Below, piece by piece: positions 20,800-34,200 of a DNA stretch of 64,000 nt. Within the stretch, counting starts at the first letter, position 1; each line of letters opens with the position of its first letter. The position numbers and the translations under genes were made by a program. This stretch comes from Pratylenchus scribneri (Eukaryota > Nematoda > Chromadorea > Rhabditida > Pratylenchidae): assembly GCA_030063045.1 (NCBI GenBank), contig JAQSEB010000019.1, positions 744,001 to 808,000 of the forward strand, given 5' to 3'. The notes under the pieces are model-generated. The model saw nothing but the letters and a program-made list of their open reading frames with translations. It did not search any database and had not been told where the DNA came from.

Positions 20800-21839
20800 T
20801 CTTTATTAATATTTATCCAATAAAAAAGGCACACATTTAGGGAACAAGCTGGGACAAAAGGGGGTTGGGATTAGGACTGGCCTAGGACAAAGGAGATTTT
20901 GGGGGTTTATAAATGGGGATGAACAATTGGTGAAAAGAAGGGGAGAAAGGGGGATAAAGCATAGAAAGGGGAATTGGATCAAGAGTAGGGGATAAAAGGG
21001 GAAAGATAATAAAAGAGTAGAGATAAGGGGAAAATAGGATAGACAAGGCGAGATGCCTGGCGGCCATTCCTCATGCTCTCCCATCCAACAAGGCCGTCCG
21101 CGGCCGCAGCCTTCTTCATTGATTTGACAATGAGGAGATGGGCAATGGGCATTCTATTAATGCTCATCAGTCATCACCGTCCATTGCTGGTCCACTTCCA
21201 CTGCCATTCTTCATTCACATTCAACTTTGCTCTTTCCAAATATCTGCTCCGCGTTTTAACAATTCCGAACCATTTTTCGGCCAAAATTCCATTTTTTTCA
21301 ACCAAATTTTATTCGCCATCATCCAAATTTTGGCATTACTATACATGCAATTTTCCACATCCGATCCATCTCATTGATCAAAAATTATTGCGAAATGGAT
21401 GCGCCAAAATATTCCCTTCTTTGTTATAGTTAAAACAATCCAAAATGTGATTGTCCAAATATTTCAATTTCCATTGTTTGGCCGAACATGGCCAACATCC
21501 TTTTGACTTTCAGCGAATAAAATTCTGGTCTTTGTGGGGTCAATAGCCTGACTTGGGTAGGCTTGGGTTAGATGATGGATGACTTGGGTAAGCGTCCCTT
21601 TTCCTTGCTCGGGCACATTCACCGCTCACATTTTCATTTCCCACATTCATCCACAATCCACATCTTTTCATCCTCGACCTTTTCTATTTTTTACCCGTTG
21701 CCATTTTTATTCATTCCGATAATTATTCCGTTTACGCGATATTTTACGCGTTTTACTTTTCGCATTTGATTTTTACGTTTCATATTTTTGTTTTTCAGAA
21801 TTGTTTATTACAAATTTGTTCAACAATAAATTGTGTGTG

Positions 21840-22480
21840 ATGGGCCAAAGCAAGCCAATGGCGAATGGCCGATGCGATCAATATTTTGGCGAATTAGACG
21901 GGACGCAAACGAGATAAAAATAATTTTTTGGTTAAATGAATTTAATTTTTTTATTTTTCAGTATAATGGTGCAATGTTTGTCATTGGTTGATGCCATCAA
22001 TGTTTTGGTGAATGTTCCAGCTTGATTTAGTTGAGGTTTTGTTTTGTTTAATCATTTTTAATTAAATTTATTTCCATTAAACAATCCAAATGGACTTAAT
22101 GGCCATGGTTTGTGATGGGTGTCAAATGCCACTCGGCCGAATCAAACAGATAATAATTTTATGTGATTAAACCAATAATTTTTCATTTCTTAGGTTCGCA
22201 TCCGGTCTTGCTAATTCATTCTTTGGTTGATTTGAATTAGTATTGATTGGATGTGGGCTAAGGAATGTTTCAACGATTTTGTGCTCAACATGGTCGGGAA
22301 GTTGGCGGCCAAATATGGGTGTGAGGTTTATTCGCCTGTTTGAATCATTCATTTTATTTCTTCAGGTGTGCAAGCTGGTCAATTGGCAGCATTGGTTTGT
22401 GATCAATTTGGTTGGCTGTTTTTGGATTTTGGGCAGGGCCTTGTTGTGTGCCGCATTGTTCCAACATTGTTTATAAGGTT
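21840..22480 (+). CDS. Candidate exons of an unrecognised gene in left arm
   Basis: Plus-strand segments with coding character. One begins at about 21840 (MGQSKPMANGRCDQYFGELD) after a 3' splice-like site. A second at about 22245-22315 reads WAKECFNDFVLNMVGKLAAK. A third, after TTCTTCAG near 22366, reads VQAGQLAALVCDQFGWLF. They can be joined with plausible GT-AG introns, but no complete start-to-stop model could be built. Mirror coordinates in the right arm are about 38726-39366 on the minus strand. I do not recognise the family. Confidence 0.3.
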
Positions 22481-22695
22481 TGTTTACAATGAAAAAATTA
22501 AACAATAACAAATAAATTTTAATGAAAAAGAAATAGACTAGAAATAAATGAGTGGAAAGGGTTAGGGAAGGGATTATTTAGAAAATAGGTAATTGAATGA
22601 TAGGTAAGGAAAAAAAATATTTGATAATAGGACCTAAAAAAAAATCAATCAAATTTTCTCATCTTCCATCATCCTCTTCTCTTCTTTCTTCATCA

Positions 22696-23117
22696 TCACT
22701 GGCCTCTTTCTTCCTTCTGCTTCCTAATCTCCGCTTCTGCTTCTCTTCGTTTTCTTTCATTTTCTTCCGCTTCTTTCTTCCGAACCGCTTCTTTTGCTTT
22801 TTCTTTCATCTTTTCTTCCAATTGAATTCGTTCAATTGTTATTTCCATTCTGTTATGTAATGGTATTAACCATTGCTTTAGTTGTGCCGATTCAGGCCAA
22901 TTCAATGTCAATCTTCTTTCGCCTAGAATGGCGCTTTTTTTGTGTAAACATCCCATCCAGCTTTTCAATATTTTCTCCATCTTCTCTTCCTTCCACAATT
23001 GTTTAGGGCTGCGGCCCTGCACCCATTGGGTGAAAGCATCCAATGTGATTTCAATGTCTGGTATCTCAATAAAGTAAGAGGGTGTCCATTTATTGATGTG
23101 ATGATGCCGCACTTGAT
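22696..23117 (-). pseudogene. 3' part of ORF2, left-arm copy, cut off from its 5' part
   Basis: This minus-strand frame encodes the same last ~140 residues as the right-arm ORF2 (from QVRHHHIN through a Glu/Lys-rich coiled coil ending KQKEERGQ). At the inner arm edge it runs into unrelated sequence, so the copy has no 5' half. It carries no MITE, and its uninterrupted junction (ATCAATAAATGG) shows the empty site of the insertion seen at 36993-38113. Confidence 0.8.
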
Positions 23118-24954
23118 TTATTACGGAAAAATGCCCGGACGGAATCACGGAATCGGCCAAATTGTGGATTGGCAGGAGCAGGCACATTTTGACGACGGCG
23201 GCGGCAAACAAAAATGATGATCAAAGAGGCCAGGATTCCCACGCCCAAGGCACCCAAAACTGCCCACACCGCGATGAAGAAAACAGTGGTCACATCGAAA
23301 GTGACCCAGACATGGGGCAAGTTATTGGGATTGATGCCAGGAGGTGCGCAAATGCCGAGTTCGGGAACATCGTAACGGATGGATGTGTAACAGGAATTTG
23401 GAGGCAAACACGGCACATTGGCGCAGGTCACGTTGGAAATAAGTTCCCAAATCATTTTAAAGGAATTGAACGAATTTTATTAAAATTTTACTAAATTATG
23501 AGCTAAAATTATTATTGAAATGAATTAACGTTTGGAAAAAAATGCTCAAAAGACTAAAATTTTCGAAAAATGGTTGAAATGGAAAATACCAACCGACAGG
23601 AAACAAACATGAGTTTGGCCAAATTGAAAGTTGGAAATGAAGTGAAAATGGCCGCGAAATGAAATGAATGGTCGATTTGCCCTTCGGGGACAGATCCAAT
23701 GAAAAGGGGCAGATGCAACCAGCCAAGTTGGCGCACGACGGGCATCGGAAATGTTGAGCCATCTAAAAATATAAAAGGAGACACAAAGATTTTCCTTCTT
23801 TTTAAACTTATCTAATAGGAAAAGCAAAGCAAAAATGGGTCCCAGTGAGCAAAACTCTGAAAAATAGAGGGAAAGTAAAAAAATTGAAAATAAAATTATC
23901 TGTTTAAATTGCGCATTGTGCAGCCAAGGGCATTGTTGGGGAACATAAAGGGATCAAAGTCCAAATCGTACAAATCTGCAAAAGTTTTATTGGGATTAGC
24001 AGTGGAACAGTTGGTGAAAGTAAAGTTTGGAGGGCCCGACCAATGGATTTTGGCAAATTATAGACAATGTTAAAATGAGAGAAAATTATGTGGGGGCGTT
24101 CTTGTGCTGGCCAGCCAAAATTTTATATTCTTTTTGCCCCCACTAAAAAATTGAAAATAAAGCAATTAATCTTATTGTCTAAGCCGGCGCCGATCCTAAG
24201 AGTCGAAAGGCTATACCAATTGCTTTCTCCGATCATTCTTGCTAAAAATCCTCAGAAAACTTACCAAAAACTTTGATCCAAAAATTGAGTATTGAAAATA
24301 ATAAAAATCGTAAAACTTGCCTAATTTGTGCCTTGTTTGATTGGAATTGCCCAAGAATTGTGCAGCCATCAGCCAATTGAACCCATCGATCATTGCAACC
24401 GCCAACTGTAATTTTAATTTTAATTAATAATTAGTCAAAAAAAAAAAGGGGATAATAATAAAAAAAATAATAAAGTTTTCAAGTAATTTTTCATTTTCCC
24501 GTCTCTTTTTCGCTGTTTTATTTTTTCATTCAAATTCCTCCTAATTCCCAAAAATTTTCATTTTTCTCCTCCCCCTATTTCTTGTTGGCGGTGGTGATAA
24601 ATCGGAAAATTAATTAAATCATTCTCCTCTTTGAAAAAAAGTGGTGATTGTTTTAATTTTTGATTGAAAGTTCATTCTCCTCATTTTTGTGGTGATTGAA
24701 TCCCAAAAATAGTAATAAAAAAATATTATAAATCCATTTTTGAGCTGGAATTTACCCCGAGAGACCCAAATCCAAACGAAAGCAGTGCCACCACCCGAAG
24801 AAATATTATTCCACTTTTTCGGCCTTGTAATTGCAACTGTCTCAACTCACCAAATATCTGCAACTGCCCGGAGGGGATACTTTGCTGCTGCGTCCCCGCT
24901 GATCCAAAGCCACCAAGAAAACGTCCATTTGGCCAATATTGATCACATTGTCAA
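23118..24954 (-). pseudogene. Fragment of a multi-exon membrane-protein gene trapped between the left arm and the retroelement
   Basis: Minus-strand exons are visible at 24954-24851 (INIGQMDVFLVALDQRGRSS), 24405-24321, about 24050-23907 (PPNFTFTNCSTANPNKTFAD), a short one near 23860, about 23762-23592 (GSTFPMPVVRQLGWLHLPLF), and about 23455-23118. The last exon contains several cysteines (CANVPCLPPNSC), a hydrophobic segment (VGILASLIIIFVC), a basic stop-transfer RRRR and a cytoplasmic tail. The layout is that of a type I membrane protein. The exon ending at 24321 uses an AG|GCAAGT donor. The gene has no recognisable first exon before the retroelement, and its tail runs into arm sequence, where it meets a stop after eight foreign codons. 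Joining of the middle exons is uncertain. I do not recognise the family. Confidence 0.5.
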
Positions 24955-25234
24955 CTGAAAAATAATAATTTGATTAATAAATTGAAATCAAAATAAATTT
25001 ATTGGATTAAACTACACTAAAATATCATATCCTTATTATTTGAAAATCTCCCAATTAAAAAAAAAAGTGGATAGAAAAGAAAGATTAGAAAAAAGAAACA
25101 TTCGAAGGGAAGAAATATTAATTAAAAGGGAAATTGAATCAGTTAATAGGAACGAAAAAAGAAAAGAAAGAGAAAGAGAAAAAGGAGCGAAATTAAAGGA
25201 ATTATTAACCCCAGTAAGGAGAAATATAGAAAAA

Positions 25235-28200
25235 ATGAATGTTAGCCGAGATGAAGAAAGAGATGAAAGAACAGAAGAGGAAGAAAGAACTGAAAGGGGC
25301 CTGGCATTTTTAGCACAAAAAATTGAATTATTGGAACGAAAATTAGCTGCGGCGCCAAAAGAAAAAAGGGTGGAAACGGTGCCAAAAAATTTGACAGCAC
25401 CGCGCTATGATGGCACAACGAATTTTTGGGAATATTTGAAAAAGTTTAATATTTTCGCCACAGCCTCCGGCTGGGAAATTCCCGATTGTGCCAGAGCGCT
25501 TCCCGCACTTTTGGATGGCGACGCCTTACAAATTTATTTGAGCCTCCCAGATTTGGAAAAAAGTAATTGGAAAAATCTAACAGCAGCCATGGCAAAGCGA
25601 ACAAGCCATGCAGACCCTAAGGGATTTGCGCGGCGATGTTTGGCAAAAGCTAAGCTGCAAATAGGCGAAACAGTCACTGAATTTGGTAACAAAATTCGTG
25701 GATGGGTGGAAGATTCGATGGGGGACGTTACAAAATATACTAGTGAAGCGAGGGAAGAAACGGCCGTTGAATATTTCATTCAAGGCCTCCCCACAGACAT
25801 AAAAAGGAAACTATTTTTTATGGATAAACCAAAAACATTAAATGCCGCCATTGAAATGGCGAAAAAAGTTTGGCAAATTAAAAAGGAATTGGAAGGGGAA
25901 AACATGATTGCGGCCATAGATATGGAGGAAATAAAGGCAGAAGTCAATGCCATTAGGGTTGAAATGGACAATAAAAAAGAGGAAATAAAAAATAATGAGA
26001 GAAGAAGGGAAATGGAAAATAAAAATTGGGAACAAAGAAATTGGCAAGAAAATAGGCAAATGAATTGGAGAGGAAATAGCCAGGGAAATTTTCGTGGAAA
26101 TTGGCAAAGATATGGTCAAAATAATTGGAGAGGAGGACAAAATAATTGGGGAAATGGGCAAAACTGGAATAATAGAGGAAATTATAATAATAATAATCCA
26201 AATTTTGAACCAATTAGCAACAATTGGCGGTCAAATCGTCCATTTTATGGGAACAATCAAAGACAAAATTGGAATGGAAATAGAGCCAGAGCTCGTGGAA
26301 GAGGAAACTGGAGAGGCAGCGATCGCCAATATAAAGTGAATGTAATAAATGATGAAGGGCCAAGCAATGCTTCTGCCCCTAGGCGCTCCCCATCGCCGTT
26401 TTTCCCATTACTTTTGATTTGTACCATTTTGGCAACATTTTTTAGCCTAACATCTGGGCAATACCAAATTTGTTCCGAAAATATGCCAACCCACCCAATT
26501 TCTTTGCCAAAAATGGAGGAATGTAAAATTGAAAAAACCGAAAAAGCTGCTGAACGAAAAATTGTGCTGTTTTTGCCGATTTCAAATCCAAAAAAATTCC
26601 CAATTTTTTCTTGTTCTCGCAAAAAGATTAAAACATGTACAAACGCAGTTTTGTGGTTTTGGAAAGAGGAAGGCCCGATAAATGAAACACAATGGGAAGG
26701 TTTAGAGCCAAACGAATGTTGGGATTGGATAAAAAATAAGGAAAAGAATATGAAAAAAATAGACGAATATCGATGGGAAAATGATGCACAAATTACAGTG
26801 GAATTTGCATGGGTTGGAGAAAAGTGTTCAGAAGTGGAAAAAAGGCAAATTGAGAAGGGTGAAGGTGGAATTTTGGGTTTCGAGCTAATAACTACATGGG
26901 GAAATAATTTAAATCCTCATAAAAATTATGAAAAAATGTTAACTCGAACAATAGTTTGGGAAATCCCAAGTGAAGAATTTTGGCACACACATTCGCCGAT
27001 AGGCAAATACAATGCAGAAATTACAGAAAAAGCCGTAATTGTGGAAGAATTGGAGGCGGTGTTTGAATATGAAAAGGAGGATGACAGACATGGGATTATG
27101 GGGGTTCCGGAAAAGGCAATTAAATTAATAAATGATGCTTTTGTTATCATTTTCGAGCCCAATAAAAATCGAACAAAAAGAGAAAAAATTAAGCCAAGAC
27201 TAAGAGCCCCAAAAGTGAAAGAACAGCCACCATTACGTAATCCAGGAACCACCCCAATTCCTCCCTCAACTACAACAACTCCAAAAACTATCCCCTCTAG
27301 TACCACCTTGCCTACAACTAGGCCAAGCACCACCGTTTTGATGCCAACTACTACAAAAATTCCCTTTATAGCTAGTACCACTAAAAAACCTACAACTCAA
27401 ACTATAAAAATGCCCACAACCACAAAAATGCCTCTAACTATAACCCCAAAAATGACCATCATTTCAACCACAAAAAATCCTATAATCCTAACCACAAAAA
27501 AGCCAATAATTTCTACTACAAAAATGCCTATAACTTCAACTATAAAATTACCTACAACTCCAGTGACAAAAATTCCCATAATAACCACAAAAATGCCTAT
27601 AACCCCAAGTAAAAAGCCTGTTATAACCACAACTAAAATGCCTACCACTACAGTAGTTAATGTACTAAAAATAGAAAAAATACAAAAAGAAGAAAATGAT
27701 AGTGGGGTTGAGATTTTAAGGAAAATGGAGACCAAAACAGTCATTGAATTAAAAAAGGAAGAATATGGAAAAATGAAGGAGGAAAATGCCAAATTTAAGG
27801 AATGGGTGGACAAAATAAATGAATTGAAAAGGGAGCAAAATGGATTGAAAGATAAAATTATTGAAATTGAACGTCAAAGACGGATGACAACTGTCAGCAC
27901 TCCAGAGAGTGAAACATTGGGAAATGAATTGAGGAATGTATCTGGGAAATTTTTGGACGATATTTGGAGAGGAAAAATGGAAAAGGCAAAAGAAAGGCAA
28001 AATTTTGGGGCAGAAACAAAAAATACGAATACTCGCATAAACTATGCGCTTTATAAAATGTCGGAAGAAAGAAGGCATGATTTTGAGCAAATACAGTTAC
28101 ATGCATGCGAAAATACAAAATTTCAGCTTCAAATGGCTGGAGCTGTCCTACAAATTAATCCGACAGAAGGTGTGAGAAAAATGTTCGAAAGGGACGACAT

Positions 28201-31200
28201 AATCGGAAAATGGACCAATAAAGGACTTGAAATTGGGTTTTGTACCCAGGTGTCTCCACAAAAAATTTTCTGGGACAATAAAATAAACGAAATATGTTTC
28301 GAAAAAATGCCGGTTTTGGTGGAAAATAAAACATTGTTTGTGGAAATAAATAGCCGAAATTTAGTGGCTACGAGTAAAAAAATCGATTGCGATAAAATAA
28401 ATGTAACCAATTCGGTAAATGCCACTCAACAGGAAGAAATTGATAAAATGCGTGAGAATTTTGAAAAATCATTATCATTGGAAAAATTAGAAGGACTAAA
28501 GAAAAGAAATCCGTTCTTTTTGAAAAAAGGGGCGATTTTTGAACCGGAAACCAGCCGAATTGAAAATTCATTGGCCGAATATAGAAAAAAGTTAAATACA
28601 CTCCCTACTGGATTTTTCCGGCAAATGAAGGCACCAAATGTGCCGGAAGCCGTTGAAATAATTTTAAAAGAAGTGAAAGATAAAGTAGAGGAAACAGGAG
28701 TAATAATAAAAGAATTACCAGAAAAAGCAAGTGATTTTATAAATGATGGTATAACATGGCTAAAATCAATGAAATGGCTTGGAATTACAATTTTAATTCT
28801 AATAATCATTGGAGGAATAATATTTTTATTGGTAAAAACAAGAATTTATTGGATGGCAGGATGGCAAATTGGCCAAATGGCGGGCACAGTTCTGCAGGGA
28901 ATGTTCACTAATCGTCGGCCAAATCAAAGGGAAATTCAAGTAGCCGCAGTTAAAACAGTTGATCCATTGGAAGAAGAAGCCTTCATAATTTCATATTTGC
29001 CTCCACGTGTTTATGCCATTGTGAATGACCCAGAAAAACTGGTGAAAATCAGAGGAAAAGTGAATGGATTTGAATTAGAAATCCTTTGCGATTCATGCGC
29101 AGCAGTCTCACTTTGCAGTGAAAGACTAGCAAAAAAGTTGGGATTGAAAATATACACAGACAAACAGCCACAATTGTGTGCTGGGAATAATTTGGGAATG
29201 AATACAATTGGATACACAAGTGCTATACTTGGATTGGGAAACAAAGAATGGGAAATTTCACTCTTGGTGACAATCACAGAACATTCCCCTGGGGATGTAT
29301 TACTGGGAACGCCAGTGTTGAATTCATTAAAAGGATGCCTCGATTGGGAAGAGAAAAAAGTAAAAATTGGTGGTCAATGGACTCCTATGATTTTGGCAAT
29401 TCAAGCCAACAAAAAGAAAATGAAAATAAAAATTCAGAATGATGTAATTCTAGAGCCAAGAACAGACAATTTAATGTGGGGAAAAGTTGATGACGAACTT
29501 GAAGAAGGGCAAATTTATTTGGTGGAGGAATTAGCTAATAATTATGATATGCTGAAAGTTGGAAAAACCATTTGCATTCCAGGAAAAGAAGGATTAGTTC
29601 CTCTTCGACTATTAAATATGGGCATTTCTCCATTAAAATTGTTTAAAAATTCATTTGTGGCTCAATTGGAAGAAATTGAAGAACAAAAACCTGGCGTTTT
29701 TGTTACAGAAATACAAAAAGAAAATGATTATTTGCCCAAAGAATTGGATTGGATGGAAAAAGTGCCAGGAGAAGAAAGGAAAAATGAAAAAACATTGGAA
29801 GAACAAATAAATTTAGAAGGTTGCACGTTAAGTGAGAATGGAAAGAAGGAATTGATCAACATTATCAAAAAACATGAAAAAGTTTTTGGCGGAAAAGATA
29901 AAAGTTTGGGACTTTATAATGGACCCATTGTCCACAGAATTGATTTGGAAGCCGGTTGCGCACCGGTCAGACAAAAAGCATACAGAATTGCCCCTTCACA
30001 AAGGGAAGAAGTGGAAAAGCAATTAAAATCGATGCTTGATCAGGAAATTATAAGGCCATCGGCTTCCGAATTTGCGAGCCCCATAGTGTTGGTGCCCAAA
30101 AAGGGCGGCACATGGCGATTCGCTATCGATTATAGAGCCCTAAATAAGATTACACAGAAACAGGCATACCATCTGCCTAATATTACAGAATTATTGGACA
30201 CTGTAGGAGCCAAAAAATTCTATACTACGGTGGATTTAGCCGCCGGGTATCATCAAATTCCCTTGCGCGAAGAAGATGTGAAAAAAACAGCGTTCATAAC
30301 GCATTGCGGCCTCTTCGAATTTTTGAGGCTTCCGTTTGGATTAGCTTCGGCGCCATCCACATTTCAACGCATTATGGAAAATATCAGAGGGGAAATGATG
30401 GAAAAATTGGCAAAACACAGGGAAAAAATGACCGCATGTATGCTTTGCTATTTGGATGACATTATATTAGGCTCAATCGAAGAAGGGGAACATTTGGAAC
30501 AATTGGATGCCATGTTGGGAATTTTAGAAAAAACAGGATTGACATTAAAAATTGAAAAATGCACATTTGCACAAAGTCAGATAAAATATTTGGGCTTCAT
30601 ATTGAGCCAAGAAGGTATACAAGCAGATCCGGCACAAACCGCAGTAATTCAGAAATTTGATAAGCCAAAAAACATCCACGAACTCCGCTCGCTCGTTGGG
30701 GCGCTATCGTACTTTAGAAGATATGTCCCAAATTTTGGACAAATCGCGCACCCACTTACATCCTTAATGAAAAAAGAAACAGAGGAAAAGATTGAAGAAT
30801 GTTGGGGAAAAGAAGAAGAGGAAGCATTGGAAATTTTAAAATTCTTAATGCAAACACCCCCCGTTTTGAAAAGCCCAAATTTTAAAGAGCCATTTGAAAT
30901 AGAAACTGATGCCAGTAATTCGGCAATTGCGGCTGTTTTGCTGCAAAGTAAACACCCAATTATATATAGTTCGCGATGCTTGAATAAACACGAAAAAAAT
31001 TGGCACGTTAATGAGAAGGAAGCATTAGCTATCATATTTGCAGTGAAGGAGTACGAACCGTACATATTGTCGGCTCCTCAAACTACAGTTTGGACAGATA
31101 ACATAGCTTTATGTGCCATGTCAAGACAAAAAGGACTAAAAGGCCGACTTTTGAAGTACCAAATGGCAATTCAAAGTTTTAGAATTGAAGTGAAGCACAG

Positions 31201-34200
31201 ATCCGGCAAAAGTAACCGGTTAGCTGACTATATGTCACGCTACTTAAATTGGAAACAGGAAAATAAAAATGAGGAAGAAACAAATAAAATAAAAATTGAA
31301 GCAATCAATGTGAATAGTGAAATGATGAAAATTATGAATGACCAAAAAATAAATATAACATTGGAAAAAATTGCGGATGAACAAAAGAAAGTTAAAGAAT
31401 TAGCCGATTTGTTTAGAGCAATAAAATGGAAAAAATTTCCGGATGAGGAACAATATAAAAGGAAATTAAAAGAGAAAGTGAAAGAACACATAATAATTGA
31501 TGGGGCTATTTTTCACAAAAATGAGGAAGGAATGACTCGTTTAATAATTCCATTTGGATTGAGAGAAAAAATATTGGAGGAAATGCATTCAAACCCAATG
31601 CAAGGAGGACATATGGGTTGGGAAAAAACATTTGAAAAATTAAAGAAAAGATTTATTTGGGATGGCATGAAGGAAGACACTAAAAATTATGTGAAAAGCT
31701 GTGAAATTTGTCAATTTAGAAAAATTGAAAGTGGCGATAAAAAAGCGCTCCCAACAAAACCAATTCAAGCCCCAAGCAGGCCTTGGCAACGCTTACATAT
31801 GGATATTTTAGGGCCACTACCCATAACTTCAAAAAATAATCGATACATCTTGATGACTATCGATTCTTTTTCAAAATGGACACAGGGAATTCCCATAAAA
31901 AAGCAGGATGCTCCAACAATTTGCGATGCATTTATTAAAGAAGTGATTTTACAAAAAGGGGTGCCAGAAAATATTGTGACGGATCAGGGACGCCAATTCA
32001 TAGGCGAAATTTTTCAAGAAATGTCAAAAATATTTGGATTCAAACATGATGTTAGCATGCCGTATCATCAATCGGCAAACGGACAAATAGAGAGATTGAA
32101 TGGCATAATAGCCACAATAATCGCAGGAAATGATGGAAAATATGAATGGGATATTGCGCTTCCCTTTGCACTTTTTGCATATAATTGCTCAGTAAATTCG
32201 AGCACAAATGAAACACCATTTTTCGCTATGCATTTGAGAGAGGCCTTGATGCCTACGGATTTGTTGACACACAAAATTGGAAATGGAATTAATGGAGACC
32301 TAACTTGGTACTCCGAAGAAATGATAAAAGTTGCGGAAAAAACATGGTCAATCATGAAACAAAACATTGAAAAAGCGCAAAATAAATATAAACAGGATAA
32401 TGACAAAAGTAGGAAGGCAGAAGAAAGGGAATTTGCAATTGGAGAATTAATTTTGGTTCAAAAAGAAAGAAATATTGAAAAATTTGGGAAAAGATGGAAT
32501 GGACCGTTCTTGGTTGTTGGTATTGAAAAAGAGAAGGACAATTTAATTCTAAAATCGGTTGATGGAAGAGAAAGATTGGAAAAAGTAAGCATGCAAAAAT
32601 GTAAAAAATACAAAAAGGCAGCAATGTTGCCAATGAGGTCTTCTGATGCCTTGAAGGAAAAATATTTTTTGATGGACCCGAATATTGAAGAAGAGGCGGA
32701 TGAGGAAGAAGAAAGGAAGGGAAAAGAAAAGAAAATATATATGGACAAAAATATTGAGGAATCAGATTCGGAATCTGAAAAGGAAACTCAAAAACAAGAA
32801 GGTCTTGAAGACCAAATGCCAAAAATATTCATGATTACAATGAAAAATAATAAAAAATCGGAACCGAAAGAGTTAGAAATGAAAATGAATGACCTCTCAT
32901 TAAAAGAGGAAAGGATTGAAAGGCCCCTTGAGGTAACAACTTCAGCAAAAAAATTTAATATAATATGGAGAGGGGCAAAAGTTGTTGCAAATTGGTATCC
33001 AAATAAATCAAAACCATTTATTGAATGCCCGAAGACATTAATGAGTGGCTCTAAATTAGCCAAGAAAGAGGAATTCTATTGCCGGATTAAAAAACCGGGG
33101 AAACCGGGGGAAGGATGGTCAAATATATTGAAAGTGAAAACAAATGACAATTTGAATAATATATGCTTCGGATCAGAAGCAAAGGAGGAAATTGATAAAA
33201 TGAATTGTGCATTGAGATGGTGTGGAAAAGGAGAAGGAAAAAAAGGACATAAATTTCAATTTTGCTATAAGGGAAATGGAAAGTACACAATGTTAACATG
33301 CATAACAGATGGGTTGCCAGAAAATTTTGAAGAATCGGGAAGTGAATGCAAAAATCAAAAAATAATAAAAAGAAAACCGGATTTGGATGGAATAGAAAGA
33401 AATAAATTTTGCAAAATTAATTGGAATGGAAAAGCCAGGAAAGGGATATGGTTTCCGGAAGAAGATTGTGTTGAAATCGGATGGCCAGAAAATTTATCAC
33501 ACGGACTAAAAATAGAAAACGCAAGAGTAAAAAATAAATGCTGGATCATTCATCCAGATGGACGATGCTCGCAACCATTGAATGCCACTATGGGCAATTT
33601 TAATAGAATATGGTTTGGCACGAAAGCCACCAAAGAAATTGGAAAATTGAACATTCATTTTGAAAATGGACTGGATACAATTAAAAAATTTTGGGATAAA
33701 GAAAAAGAAGCATTTACAACATTGGAAATTGTCTTTAAAAATCCCAGTGAAAACAGGGAGAAATTAAACAAAAATGGGAAAAAGAAAAACGAAAATCCGT
33801 TGACCTTAAAAAGGTCGTTGGAATTAGTAAAAGTAAAAATTTTTTGGCTGGACCAAATTAGGCCAGCATATTGGAAGCCAGTTGATGGAATTGAAGAATG
33901 CCCATTAAAATTAATAGACATTACTAAAGCCAGATTGGAAGGTTATGAATTTGAACAATTATACGCATGGATAATAATCCGGAATCCAAATAATATGAAA
34001 ATGTCCTATCCAATACGATTTGTGGTCAATGATACTGAAACATTGAAAATTGGAGACAAATCAATAAAAGAATTGGGAAAATTGGGATTGAATGAAAGGG
34101 ATGGAAGATTTTGGTGGAAAAAGAATAAAATATGTACAAATCCTGAATTTTTATATTTGACTCAATCGATGATGCCCAAAACGAGCAAAATCGGATGGAA

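Larger units (their letters stand above)
17365..23117 (+). repeat. Left arm of a giant inverted repeat (5753 bp)
   Basis: The reverse complement of this segment matches 36965-43841. The outer edge is defined where GGGGCTAGGGATTAGG stops matching. The inner edge is defined at 23117, where ACTTGAT is the last shared word. The two arms have exactly equal length (5753 bp) once the 1121-bp MITE and its TAA duplication are removed from the right arm. All reading frames, the satellite and the splice sites I compared are identical, so the duplication is recent, homogenised, or an assembly artefact. Contents from outside in: GC-richer subterminal repeats, a CGCCAAATT tandem repeat, a ShKT gene, a 28-bp satellite, unassigned sequence, and the 3' part of ORF2. 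Confidence 0.93.

Noticed and set aside
20491..21084. Proline/Phe/Leu-rich open frames in pyrimidine-biased sequence of the left arm (and mirror)
   Set aside because: Several overlapping frames on both strands are open because of strand composition bias. None has splice context, conserved motifs or a plausible start.
26094..26339. Overlapping +1 frame (MEIGKDMVKIIGEEDK...) inside the retroelement gag region
   Set aside because: It is open only because of the Asn/Trp/Gly-rich repeats in the main frame and has no initiation context.
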